Below are positions 54,038-62,505 of a stretch of 64,000 nucleotides of DNA, piece after piece. The notes under the pieces are model-generated. The model did no database searches, was not told where the DNA came from, and saw only the letters and a program-made list of their open reading frames with translations. Each line of letters begins with the position of its first letter. Within the stretch, counting starts at the first letter, position 1. Source of the stretch: UTCHB3 sp964371075 (GTDB taxonomy: Bacteria; Bacteroidota; Ignavibacteria; Ignavibacteriales; Ignavibacteriaceae). A program made the translations under genes and the position numbers. The stretch covers positions 992,001 to 1,056,000 of the forward strand of contig CAYJKN010000001.1 in NCBI GenBank assembly GCA_964371075.1. The letters run 5' to 3'.

Positions 54038-54067
54038 AACTCGCCTCGGCGAGTGATATGTTTGTAG
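54038..54067 (+). repeat. palindromic TTCGTAG repeat, copy 3
   Basis: ACTCGCC-TC-GGCGAGT palindrome, then GATATGTTTGTAG and a second ACGTTCGTAGAAA tail up to about 54085. It ends 35 bp before the 54103 start codon and supplies an apparent upstream ATG at 54058 that is not the likely start. Confidence 0.8.
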
Positions 54068-54102
54068 GAGACACGTTCGTAGAAAAATCCCTAAATTTGG
54101 GA

Positions 54103-54660
54103 ATGAAACTGAAAATTTTTGTTATTCTTTTTGTTGTGATGTTCTCTTACGGAGCAGAAGCCCAGTTTATTCAACTCACTAAAGTTGGAGGCGGGGTTGG
54201 ATTGGGTGTTTTAAAAGGTAATGCCGCCGAGGAATTTGGTTACTCCCTTCAGGGTTCGGTGGATTTTAAATTATGGTTCTCTGAGAAATATTATTTTCGA
54301 ACTACTGCATTTTATACACGAAAATTTACAATACTTCTCCCTGAAGACAGATTTGGAAGAAACTACCCTTTCCTGCAAGGTTTTTCCCTTAAATTTATGG
54401 GGGAACAACTCATTACTCCCCATATTTCAATCGAAGCGGGTGGTGGACTTGCAATAATCAACGACCGTTCTTTCCCCGAAATTGACAGTTGGTCACTTGG
54501 CAGTGGAATCTCGTTCCATACCGTTTTTTATTTCTATGATAAAACAGTGGAAACCACAGGACTTTCACTTCATACGGGTGTTGAATGGAATGTCGGATTT
54601 TTTAATACTATCCCCGAAATGAACGGGATCCAGGCACAACTCCACTATAACTTTAATTAA
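54103..54660 (+). CDS. exported outer-membrane beta-barrel-like protein
   Basis: ATG 54103 is preferred because it begins a signal peptide (MKLKIFVILFVVMFSYGAEA); the frame extends to 54058 across a repeat. The mature part, about 165 residues, has alternating strands with aromatic ends (DFKLWFSEKYYFRTTAFYTRKFTILL, WNVGFF, LHYNFN at the end), suggesting an eight-strand outer-membrane barrel. Its last codons overlap the convergent cyanophycinase-like gene by 8 bp. Confidence 0.65.
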   Translation: MKLKIFVILFVVMFSYGAEAQFIQLTKVGGGVGLGVLKGNAAEEFGYSLQGSVDFKLWFSEKYYFRTTAFYTRKFTILLPEDRFGRNYPFLQGFSLKFMGEQLITPHISIEAGGGLAIINDRSFPEIDSWSLGSGISFHTVFYFYDKTVETTGLSLHTGVEWNVGFFNTIPEMNGIQAQLHYNFN

Positions 54661-56671
54661 TAATTACTTTCCCAAAAAGAATCCCGTCCGGAGTGGCCGC
54701 TCTAACAAGATAAATCCCTGCCGCCCATCCGGAAGAATTAACTAAAATACTTTTTACTCCCTCATCTAAAAATGATTCCCCGGATATAAAGACCCTCTCT
54801 CCTGTAATTGAAAAAATTTCAACCCGGGAAATGGTAATTTTTTCATTCATCACCGACACCGAAAAATCTCTCTCCGCCGGATTTGGGAAAATCGAGAGTG
54901 TTAATGGTTTATTTGCGGAATTGACGACAGATTCATCTTCGATACTTGTTGTGGATTCAACAAATTTCCTTTGAGAGAAACTGAAACTGCTCGTCTTAAC
55001 ATTTGTTGCGGATATTCTCAAGTTATTTATGGCAATTACCTGGCGGGGAGCAATTGAACTTGTAGCCCGGTAAACAGAAGAATCACAAAGTGTTGATCCC
55101 GATGCATCAAGTACCAAAAGTGGGAAGTTTGAAGAAGTTACCGAACTATCACTTGATCGAAATGAGTAGGCTGTGGTTCCGTTCCCATACATCCCAAATC
55201 TTAGTCTGCCTTTAAACATTGCCCAAAGTGTTGAACACATCCTGTTTTCGTAAAGATCAGAATCATCAAATAAAGTGGATTGCCAGACTAAATTGGCATT
55301 TTCGTTTAATCCCGTCCCGAAAGTCATTTTACCCCTGTAAGCGGCATAAATATCCGAAGTAAGGTTATCAGAAAAACCGGAAGTAAAAAGTTTTCCAGTC
55401 TCCCCAAAAGCAAAAACCTTCCAACCCGGTTGTTGAAGTTTACTCTGCAATATTCCACCACAAACAGAACCTGAATTTAAGACGGGTTTTAACCCTGTCA
55501 GGTCATCCCCCACAACAAAAAGAACCGTGGAGCCGGAGAGTGTTGAGGTAAATGATGTGTCGGTCTCCGAGGTTGGAGAATAATTTAGAATTTGTGCAGA
55601 ATGTGAGAGGGATGAAAGTGCAGTGACCAATAAATTCGCCTGACTCAAATATGTTGGATTTGTTAAAACAACAATTCTGCTTGAATTTGTTGTTTGCAGA
55701 AAAGTTGATATTGCTGTTGACCAGACATTTGCCTTAAAACCTGTACCCGTAAGAGTAATATCAGTTACCGGTACACCGGGATTGGAAATGGAAAATGGTT
55801 TGGCAGATGCCGGGATGGTTTTTATCCGTTTATTGACAAAATCATATTCCCATCCTGCAACAAGTTGGTGAGCAAGTAAATTTTCGATTTGGTATGAAGG
55901 TTGAGTTGAAGTGATATTCGTCAGGGAATCAACACGATAAATTGTCACTGCTCCACTACCCATCACTGTTCCCGTTCCATCAGGTGAGATACAGATGGTC
56001 GTCCGGTCATCAATTCCAACAATTGTTACATCGTTTATACCCTCACTATTGAGTTTGACAAAAAGTGGCACCATCCTCCCCTGTCTCGCTCTTTCAATAA
56101 CATGTGTATCAAAAAGTACACCCGGGAAAAGTTTCAGAAAGTCACTTTCAACATGTGATTGATTTATAAATGGATTGGACAACGCATCATCGGGATAATA
56201 TGTCCCATATTTTGCAGAAAGGTCGTGTTCCCCAAGCACCATGGCTCCCGCTGAAGTACCGGAAACTACTCCCCCTCTGTTAAAAACCACCTTGATTGCC
56301 TCTTCGGTTAAGGTCCCTTTCCAGTAGTTTATATAATTGTATTGGTTTCCACCTTTAATAAAAATGCCATCTGCTGCCACGATCGAATCATACATCGCTT
56401 GAGAATCTGCCAGGGTTCTTGAGTTAATTCTTAGGTTATAAGATGTGGAAGCACCAAGGGATTCAAAATAATCGGGTATCCAGGTGGTTTCGTCATTAAC
56501 GGAGAGCACCACAATTTTTCCAGAGTCTGCCTTTTCAACTATCCAGCTGTAAGGTGCACGATTCCAATCATTTGTTCCCTCAGAACCCCCTCCAACTGCG
56601 CAGATATATCCTTGGGGGGATAAGTCCACGGAAATAACCAAAACAAAAATCAAAACCGACAAAAATTTCAT
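54653..56671 (-). CDS. secreted cyanophycinase-like (S51) peptidase with T9SS sorting domain
   Basis: Met at 56671 begins a signal peptide (MKFLSVLIFVLVISVDLS); the frame is open to 56701. The first 250 residues match the S51/cyanophycinase fold: GGNQYNY, GTSAGAM (Ser140 from this start, the candidate nucleophile), DTHVIERARQGRM. A middle domain of about 270 residues is not recognised. The last 80 residues form a T9SS sorting domain (FPNPAERDFSVSVMN, IFSITGERVF, AAGIYLVRAATPDG). It may degrade beta-linked or peptide polymers outside the cell; the substrate is inferred from fold only. Confidence 0.85.
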   Translation of the reverse strand: MKFLSVLIFVLVISVDLSPQGYICAVGGGSEGTNDWNRAPYSWIVEKADSGKIVVLSVNDETTWIPDYFESLGASTSYNLRINSRTLADSQAMYDSIVAADGIFIKGGNQYNYINYWKGTLTEEAIKVVFNRGGVVSGTSAGAMVLGEHDLSAKYGTYYPDDALSNPFINQSHVESDFLKLFPGVLFDTHVIERARQGRMVPLFVKLNSEGINDVTIVGIDDRTTICISPDGTGTVMGSGAVTIYRVDSLTNITSTQPSYQIENLLAHQLVAGWEYDFVNKRIKTIPASAKPFSISNPGVPVTDITLTGTGFKANVWSTAISTFLQTTNSSRIVVLTNPTYLSQANLLVTALSSLSHSAQILNYSPTSETDTSFTSTLSGSTVLFVVGDDLTGLKPVLNSGSVCGGILQSKLQQPGWKVFAFGETGKLFTSGFSDNLTSDIYAAYRGKMTFGTGLNENANLVWQSTLFDDSDLYENRMCSTLWAMFKGRLRFGMYGNGTTAYSFRSSDSSVTSSNFPLLVLDASGSTLCDSSVYRATSSIAPRQVIAINNLRISATNVKTSSFSFSQRKFVESTTSIEDESVVNSANKPLTLSIFPNPAERDFSVSVMNEKITISRVEIFSITGERVFISGESFLDEGVKSILVNSSGWAAGIYLVRAATPDGILFGKVIIN

Positions 56672-56740
56672 CAACTCTTTTCCCGGAACATCCGGCTCCA
56701 TATTTTTAAAAACTCCCGGGTAATATATATATTTTTGGGA

Positions 56741-56796
56741 AACTTCAGAAACTCAGAAACTCAGAACTTCAGAACTTTAGAACTTTAGAACTTTAG
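56741..56796 (+). repeat. array of seven 8-bp repeats
   Basis: Units AACTTCAG, AAACTCAG, AAACTCAG, AACTTCAG and three of AACTTTAG are in tandem, 56 bp in total, between two divergent genes (starts 56671 and 56987). Confidence 0.9.
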
Positions 56797-56839
56797 TGAC
56801 TCGAGTATTTGATAACTCATTCGTGTAACTATCCCACTC

Positions 56840-56880
56840 CGTGAAAATCTGTGTTAAATCCGCGTAATCCGCGTAACTAT
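56840..56880 (+). repeat. degenerate AATCTGTG-type repeat, copy 2
   Basis: CGTGAAAATCTGTG matches the reverse strand of 53927-53966 exactly over 14 bases, and then follow units CCGCGTAATCCGCGTAAC. Confidence 0.75.
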
Positions 56881-56986
56881 ACCCCCTCTGGATATCCTGA
56901 TAATACACAGATTCCGGTATCATCCATGTCCTTTTTATTTTTTAACTTTGTAGTCACAAAAATTTAAAATTCCCCAACGGAGATAA

Positions 56987-58780
56987 ATGAATCACATCAG
57001 AAACTTCTGTATAATTGCACACATTGACCATGGCAAAAGCACCATAGCCGACAGACTGCTTGAGACCACCGGCACAGTGAGCGATCGTGAAGCCAAAGCT
57101 CAAATCCTCGACAGTATGGATCTTGAAAGGGAACGCGGCATCACCATTAAATCGCACGCAATACAGATGGAATATAAGGCTGACGACGGTTTTAATTATG
57201 TCTTAAATCTGATTGATACTCCAGGGCACGTCGATTTTACTTATGAAGTTTCCAGATCGCTCGCTGCATGTGAAGGGGCACTCCTGATAGTTGATGCTTC
57301 ACAAGGTGTTGAAGCCCAAACGATCTCAAACCTCTATCTGGCAATCGGATCGGGACTTGAAATAATCCCCGTTCTGAACAAAATTGATCTTCCGGGTGCC
57401 GAACCCGAGAGAATCGCTCAGCAAGTGATTGACCTTCTTGGCTGCAAAAAGGAGGATTTGATCTATGCGAGTGCCAAAGCAAAAATTGGAATCAAAGAAA
57501 TTCTTGAAGCAGTTGTGGCAAAAATTCCTCCTCCAAAAGGAGATCCAGAGAAACCACTTCAGGCACTAATATTTGACTCCGTTTTTGATCCCTACCGTGG
57601 CGCTATCGCATATGTTAGAGTGATGAATGGTGTCATCAAAGAAAAAGAGAAAATGCGCTTTTTCGCCCACGATAAAGAATATATCGCTGAAGAGGTGGGT
57701 ACCTTGCGTCTTGGTAAAATCCGCACAGGCCAGATAACAGCCGGTAGTGTGGGCTACATTATTGGTGGAATTAAAGATGTAAAAGATACCAAAGTGGGTG
57801 ACACGATCACACATGCCAAAGGTGGAGCTGAATTTGGACTTCCCGGTTATCAGGAGATAAAACCGATGGTATATAGTGGTCTTTATCCCACTAACACAGA
57901 AGATTTTGAAGACCTGAGAGATGCTCTTGACAAATATATTTTAAATGATGCATCCCTCATTTATGAACCCGAAACCTCCGTTGCTCTCGGATTTGGATTC
58001 AGATGCGGCTTTTTGGGCCTCCTCCACATGGAGATTGTTCAGGAAAGACTTTTCAGAGAGTTTGATCAGGCAATTATAACCACTCTTCCTAACGTGGAAT
58101 ATGTGGTTTATAAACGAAACGGCGAAAAAGTTGTTGTAGATAACCCCGATCACATGCCACCAGTCGGAGATATTGATCTTATCGAAGAACCGTATGTAAA
58201 AGCACAGATTGTTACTCCAAGTGAATATGTGGGCGGTATCATGAAACTCGCCATGGATAAAAGGGGAATTTACAAAAACACTACTTATATCGATCCAACA
58301 AGAGCCGATTTAAGTTTTGAGTTTCCACTGGCTGAAATAATTTTTGATTTCTACGACAAACTGAAGTCAATTTCCAGAGGTTATGCCTCCTTCGATTACG
58401 AATTAATCGGCTATCAGGAATCTGACCTGATAAAACTTGATATCCTTTTAAATGCAGAGCCTGTTGATGCTCTATCTATGATTGTCCACCGTTCCAAATC
58501 TTACGACTGGGGCAGAAAAGTCTGTGACAAACTAAAAGACCTGATCCCAAGACAATTATTTGAGATTTCGATTCAAGCTGCCATTGGAAGCAAGGTAATC
58601 TCCCGTTCCACAGTAAAAGCAATGCGCAAAAATGTGATTGCCAAGTGTTACGGTGGTGACATTTCCCGTAAGAGAAAACTGCTGGAGAAACAAAAAGAAG
58701 GCAAAAAGCGGATGAAACAGGTAGGCAATGTTGAAATACCACAGGAAGCTTTCCTCGCCGTTTTACAGATCGAAGATTGA
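56987..58780 (+). CDS. lepA: elongation factor 4
   Basis: GTPase that back-translocates ribosomes. The start MNHIRNFCIIAHIDHGKSTIADRL with G1 at 11-18 (AHIDHGKS), then DSMDLERERGITIKSHA, and the LepA C-terminal domain (SRSTVKAMRKNVIAKCYGGDISRKRKLLEKQKEGKKRMKQ) are all typical. The length of 597 is exact. It overlaps the downstream lepB by 4 nt. Confidence 0.98.
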   Translation: MNHIRNFCIIAHIDHGKSTIADRLLETTGTVSDREAKAQILDSMDLERERGITIKSHAIQMEYKADDGFNYVLNLIDTPGHVDFTYEVSRSLAACEGALLIVDASQGVEAQTISNLYLAIGSGLEIIPVLNKIDLPGAEPERIAQQVIDLLGCKKEDLIYASAKAKIGIKEILEAVVAKIPPPKGDPEKPLQALIFDSVFDPYRGAIAYVRVMNGVIKEKEKMRFFAHDKEYIAEEVGTLRLGKIRTGQITAGSVGYIIGGIKDVKDTKVGDTITHAKGGAEFGLPGYQEIKPMVYSGLYPTNTEDFEDLRDALDKYILNDASLIYEPETSVALGFGFRCGFLGLLHMEIVQERLFREFDQAIITTLPNVEYVVYKRNGEKVVVDNPDHMPPVGDIDLIEEPYVKAQIVTPSEYVGGIMKLAMDKRGIYKNTTYIDPTRADLSFEFPLAEIIFDFYDKLKSISRGYASFDYELIGYQESDLIKLDILLNAEPVDALSMIVHRSKSYDWGRKVCDKLKDLIPRQLFEISIQAAIGSKVISRSTVKAMRKNVIAKCYGGDISRKRKLLEKQKEGKKRMKQVGNVEIPQEAFLAVLQIED

Positions 58781-59622
58781 AAATATCAGATAGAAAATTT
58801 TACGGAAGGCTGTTTTTTGTAATAGCAGTTGTTTTTATTCTGATAATATTGGTACGCCTTTTTTTAATCTCAACCTACAAAATAACCACCAACTCAATGG
58901 AAGCCACCCTTGAACCGGGTGATTTTATCGTTGTTTACAAGTTTGGATATACAAGGCAGGAACCTGTTTATATCCCCCTTACCAACCTCTCTCTCCCCTT
59001 CACAACCTGGGGTGGATCTGCCAAACCGGAAAAAAATTCGGTAATCGTCTTTAAATTTCCCGAAGGAAAAAAGGATGACAGATCAAATCCTGTTTATGTT
59101 AAAAGACTCATCGCTCTTCCAGGTGATACAATCAAAATTGTATCAGGTGAAGTTTTTGTGAACGGAGTGAAACAACCCCGACCACCTCTAATGAAACAAT
59201 CAAAAATAAAATCGAAAGATGACGGCAGTTCACAGATATTCCCCGGTGATGACGACTGGAACGAAGACAACTATGGACCACTCTACATCCCCAAAAAAGG
59301 TGATACAATCGAGGTCAATCTGTCGAACTATTCACAGTGGGAAGATATCATTAGAAGGGAGCAGGGAGACACCTCATTAACGGTTTCAGGGCATAAATTC
59401 CTCTTAAACGGGAAAGAAATAAATAGTTATATTGTACAAACTGATTATTATTTTGTAATGGGTGACAACCGTGACAATAGCCTCGACAGCCGGTTTTGGG
59501 GATATGTCCCCTATGATTATATCATCGGTGAAGTATCCTTTATTTATTGGTCAGTTGATCCTTTCTCCACCGGTTCGTTCCCACAAATCAAATTCAACAG
59601 GTTCTTTAAAACGATAAACTAA
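58777..59622 (+). CDS. lepB: signal peptidase I
   Basis: The start is TTG (58777), overlapping the lepA stop in TTGA. Catalytic Ser40 in TTNSMEATL and Lys109 in YVKRLIALPGD, followed by VMGDNRDNSLDSRFWGYVP, identify type I signal peptidase. One N-terminal transmembrane helix (about 11-32). The region 125-215 is longer than in the E. coli enzyme's minimal core. It processes exported proteins. Overlap with lepA suggests translational coupling. Confidence 0.95.
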   Translation: MKISDRKFYGRLFFVIAVVFILIILVRLFLISTYKITTNSMEATLEPGDFIVVYKFGYTRQEPVYIPLTNLSLPFTTWGGSAKPEKNSVIVFKFPEGKKDDRSNPVYVKRLIALPGDTIKIVSGEVFVNGVKQPRPPLMKQSKIKSKDDGSSQIFPGDDDWNEDNYGPLYIPKKGDTIEVNLSNYSQWEDIIRREQGDTSLTVSGHKFLLNGKEINSYIVQTDYYFVMGDNRDNSLDSRFWGYVPYDYIIGEVSFIYWSVDPFSTGSFPQIKFNRFFKTIN

Positions 59623-59631
59623 GGTTTTATC

Positions 59632-61674
59632 ATGAAAAATCTCCTTCTGGTCATCGCTCTTGCAGTTATTTTACCATCTACCCTCTCAGCTCAGGATAAT
59701 TATATGGTGTTCCTGAAAAACAAAGGTTTCACCGGTGAATTTTCACATGGGAGTTTCCTTTGGTCTCTGGCAGGTTCTACCCTCTCGAGCGAAAGCATTA
59801 ACAGAAGAATTAAACACCTCGGCGAAAAAAACTACCTGTCGGAGCAGGATATCCCCGTCTCTGCAGAATATATCGCAAAACTTGAATTAACCGGAGCCAA
59901 AATTCGCTGGAATTTAAAATGGTTCGGTTGCATTTCTGTTACCGCCGACGCTTCAACTCTTGATAAAATAAAAAAACTTGATTTTGTAAGTTATGTCCGC
60001 CCCGTAATCAAAATTAAAGTTCCACTTGAATTTAGAAATCCCTTAAATCCCATTGAAGATGATGCCCTTGCTTCCCTCTCCGGAAACACCACAACGCCAA
60101 ACTCAACACTTAATACCTTATCCCTGATACCTGATAATTATTCAGAGTCCGACATCAAACTTTATGGTGGATCATACACCCAATATAAGATATCTGATGT
60201 ACCCGAGGTTAACAGAATGGGAGCTACAGGCAAAGGGATCAGGATTGGTGTTCTTGATTCGGGATTTGACTGGGAACGACATGAAGCTCTCAAAACGAGA
60301 AAGGTTATTGCTGAATACGATTTTGTAAAAAAAGATAAAGTAACTGCCAACCAGGAGGGAGATCCTGCAGGCCAACATGGTCACGGCACTTTTTGTTTTT
60401 CAGTCTGTGGTGGATTCTTTGAAGGAAAACTTGTTGGTCCTTCTCATGATGCAACTTTTGTTCTTGCAAAAACTGAAACCACTGAATTTGAAAGAATGGT
60501 TGAGGAAGATAACTATGCCGCCGCAATTCAATGGATGGACAGCATTGGCGTGGATATCACCACCAGCTCACTCGGCTACACCGTTTTTGATGATGCCACC
60601 TACAGGTATGAAGACCTGACAGGAAACACTGCAATCTGCACAAAAGCAATCAATTATGCATTTTCAAAAGGAATTTTAACTTTCACTGCATCGGGAAATT
60701 CGGCAAACGACCCCTGGTTTTATGTTTCAACCCCGGGAGATGGATATGAGGCTCTGGCAATTGGTGCAGTTACAAAAAATCGTGATATCGCGGATTTTTC
60801 TTCGGGTGGTCCCACGTCCGATGGAAGAATTAAACCTGATTTTTCTGCTGCCGGTGTTTCCGTTTTTGGTGCCCTCGCTTCATCAAAGAACAAGTTTGAG
60901 AGATCAAACGGTACTTCAGCAGCAACTCCTATAGCTGCCGGTATTGGTGGACAACTACTTTCTCTTTTCCCCCATCTGAAAAATACTCAGGCAAGATTTA
61001 TTCTGCGTTACACCTCAGATCAAAAAATGATGCCTGATAACTTGTTTGGATATGGACTTGTTTCAGCTCTTGAGGCTGTCACTCATCCAAATCTGGAAAA
61101 GGAAAGTAACGGGACATGGTCGTTGCACAAACGGTTTAGAGACAAAGTAAGAGCTAAAAGTGTTTATCTGGTTTACAAAACTGGATATGGCAAAACTGAT
61201 CGTGTCCAGATGAATCAACTTGAGGATCAACACTATAAAGTGAATCTTCCAAAAGTGGCACACAAAGAGGCATTTGAGTTTTGGTTTGATGCAGGTGAAT
61301 CTTCAAACGGAGTCAATTTCCCTTCAACAGGGAGAAAATATTACACCCTTCCGGGCAACGAAAATGTGTATTCATCCGTTCAGACAAAAATTGACCTCAA
61401 TAAATTTTCGAAAGAAAAAGCCGCAAAATTTACAGGCGTAAATCCCAGAATTTATGTCAAATTTAAGACCGGTGCCAAGTCAACCATTGTGGTAATCAAA
61501 GATATCGCAGGAAATATTGTTGCTTCAATCCCTGTTCCGGATATTCAGTACGATAACAGAATTATTTGGGATGGTAAAAACTCATCCGGCAAACGGGTAC
61601 CTGTTGGGATTTATACCTCAACAGTAATGATTGATGGAAGACCGGGCGGAAAACAGATATTTTTTAGAAGGTAA
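59632..61674 (+). CDS. secreted subtilisin-like (S8) serine protease with FlgD-like C-terminal domain
   Basis: Signal peptide (MKNLLLVIALAVILPSTLSA), then a propeptide-like region. The catalytic triad is seen at Asp209 (VLDSGFDWE), His251 (QHGHGTF) and Ser429 (SNGTSAATP). The end of about 85 residues resembles a FlgD-type Ig fold (IVWDGKNSSGKRVPVGIYTSTV). It has no T9SS domain with NPFN signature. A short Thr/Ser/Leu-rich linker near 155-172 is encoded by repeat-like bases (see findings). It lies 9 nt after lepB. Confidence 0.93.
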   Translation: MKNLLLVIALAVILPSTLSAQDNYMVFLKNKGFTGEFSHGSFLWSLAGSTLSSESINRRIKHLGEKNYLSEQDIPVSAEYIAKLELTGAKIRWNLKWFGCISVTADASTLDKIKKLDFVSYVRPVIKIKVPLEFRNPLNPIEDDALASLSGNTTTPNSTLNTLSLIPDNYSESDIKLYGGSYTQYKISDVPEVNRMGATGKGIRIGVLDSGFDWERHEALKTRKVIAEYDFVKKDKVTANQEGDPAGQHGHGTFCFSVCGGFFEGKLVGPSHDATFVLAKTETTEFERMVEEDNYAAAIQWMDSIGVDITTSSLGYTVFDDATYRYEDLTGNTAICTKAINYAFSKGILTFTASGNSANDPWFYVSTPGDGYEALAIGAVTKNRDIADFSSGGPTSDGRIKPDFSAAGVSVFGALASSKNKFERSNGTSAATPIAAGIGGQLLSLFPHLKNTQARFILRYTSDQKMMPDNLFGYGLVSALEAVTHPNLEKESNGTWSLHKRFRDKVRAKSVYLVYKTGYGKTDRVQMNQLEDQHYKVNLPKVAHKEAFEFWFDAGESSNGVNFPSTGRKYYTLPGNENVYSSVQTKIDLNKFSKEKAAKFTGVNPRIYVKFKTGAKSTIVVIKDIAGNIVASIPVPDIQYDNRIIWDGKNSSGKRVPVGIYTSTVMIDGRPGGKQIFFRR

Positions 61675-61691
61675 TTCGGGCAGGAAAAAGA

Positions 61692-61783
61692 CCTGAAAGC
61701 GCAGTCGATACTTTATCTCAAAGTTGTGGAAGTTTAGAAGATTAAAATTCTTCATCATTCCCAAATAAGGCAGCGCTTTCAGG
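61692..61783. repeat. 11-bp inverted repeat flanking 70 bp
   Basis: CCTGAAAGCGC (61692-61702) and GCGCTTTCAGG (61773-61783) are perfect complements. The 70 bases between show no gene. It might be a terminator-like long-range dyad of the protease gene or the ends of a small MITE-like insert. Confidence 0.65.
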
Positions 61784-61792
61784 AAATTATTG

Positions 61793-61952
61793 GATCAAAG
61801 GGACTACTGATAAAGTTGGCCTCCTCTGTTTGTTATGAAAAAACGATATAAAAGGGAGTACTGATAAAAATTCCTCCTCTGTTTATTTTTGAAAATTCGA
61901 TATAAAAGGGACTATCAATAAAGTTTGCCTCCTCTGTTTATATTTAAAAATG
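61793..61952 (+). repeat. three-copy tandem repeat of about 54 bp
   Basis: Copies start at 61793, 61845 and 61899 (lengths 52, 54, 54). Each begins GAT(A)TAAAAGGGA or close, continues CTACTGATAAAG, then CCTCCTCTGTTT and ends in an A/T-rich tail. The copies differ at several positions, so duplication is not recent. Confidence 0.85.
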
Positions 61953-62091
61953 GATACAAACTCACAAACCTTAACTCAACTTACAAAAATATTCCGTTAA
62001 TGTCAAGCACAATAAAATTATATTTTTGAGGTAAATTTTCTACCTGTTTAACCCCGACCCGGGTAAGGAAAAATTGGGTAAACGGCATTGA

Positions 62092-62117
62092 CTACGAATA
62101 TTTAACCCCTCCGGGGT
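62092..62117 (-). repeat. palindromic CTACGAAT repeat, copy 4 (reverse orientation)
   Basis: CTACGAATATTTA precedes ACCCC-TCC-GGGGT. This is the reverse orientation of the TTCGTAG repeats at 53453, 53981 and 54038. Confidence 0.7.
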
Positions 62118-62139
62118 ATTTTTAATCATTATCAAAAAA

Positions 62140-62180
62140 AATCCGCGGCATCCGTGATAATCTGCGTAATCCGCGTTCCA
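62140..62180 (+). repeat. degenerate AATCTGCG-type repeat, copy 3
   Basis: Units AATCCGCGGCATCCGTGA, TAATCTGCGTAATCCGCG in a row, followed by more up to about 62220 (GTTACTCTGTTTAATCTGCG). Related to 53927-53966 and 56840-56880. Confidence 0.6.
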
Positions 62181-62289
62181 TTTTAAAATTCCCCTCTGCG
62201 TTACTCTGTTTAATCTGCGTGTACCTGTCCGCCGGGGTGGATCCGCGTCCCCTATTGCGGTTTTCATATTGCAGACGGCAATCGGGACG

Positions 62290-62317
62290 CTACGAATATT
62301 AATTCCTCTTCGAGGAA
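62290..62317 (-). repeat. palindromic CTACGAAT repeat, copy 5 (reverse orientation)
   Basis: CTACGAATATTAA precedes TTCCTC-TTC-GAGGAA. Same plan as 62092-62117, with a different stem. Confidence 0.7.
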
Positions 62318-62357
62318 AATGGCTATGTTAATATCCTGGGAAATCACACGAATCTGC

Positions 62358-62385
62358 ATTATTGGATTACTGCATTATTGCATTA
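62358..62385. repeat. 28-bp repeat, copy identical to 44041-44068
   Basis: Identical over all 28 positions to the copy behind nrfA. A further related GCATTATTGGATTATC unit follows up to 62394. Confidence 0.85.
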
Positions 62386-62505
62386 TTGGATTATCATAAA
62401 GCCCTGCGTTTAATCACAACTTTTCCATGTTTTAAGATAGTTATTGTTTCTGAAATAAATTATTATTAGATTCCTTACATACAAAACTGAAGTTTGGATC
62501 TGTCA

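Larger units (their letters stand above)
56672..56986. other. 315-bp divergent region with repeats
   Basis: The gap holds the 8-bp array, the AATCTGTG-type repeat at 56840-56880 and a short TAACTCATTCGTG stretch (about 56812-56824) that resembles the start of the TTCGTAG repeat. The promoters of the two divergent genes are not clear. Confidence 0.6.
61675..62505. other. 831-bp intergenic region packed with repeats
   Basis: No gene-like frame with codon bias was seen. It contains an 11-bp inverted repeat pair (61692-61783), a three-copy 54-bp tandem array (61793-61952), hairpins with CTACGAAT ends, degenerate AATCTGCG-type sequence (62140-62220) and the 28-bp repeat (62358-62385). Confidence 0.75.

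Noticed and set aside
54058..54102. Upstream ATG of the beta-barrel-like gene
   Set aside because: It lies in the palindromic repeat and adds 15 residues before the signal peptide.
61793..61952. Tandem array taken for a CRISPR
   Set aside because: The 54-bp copies are adjacent without unique spacers of constant length, and no cas gene lies nearby.
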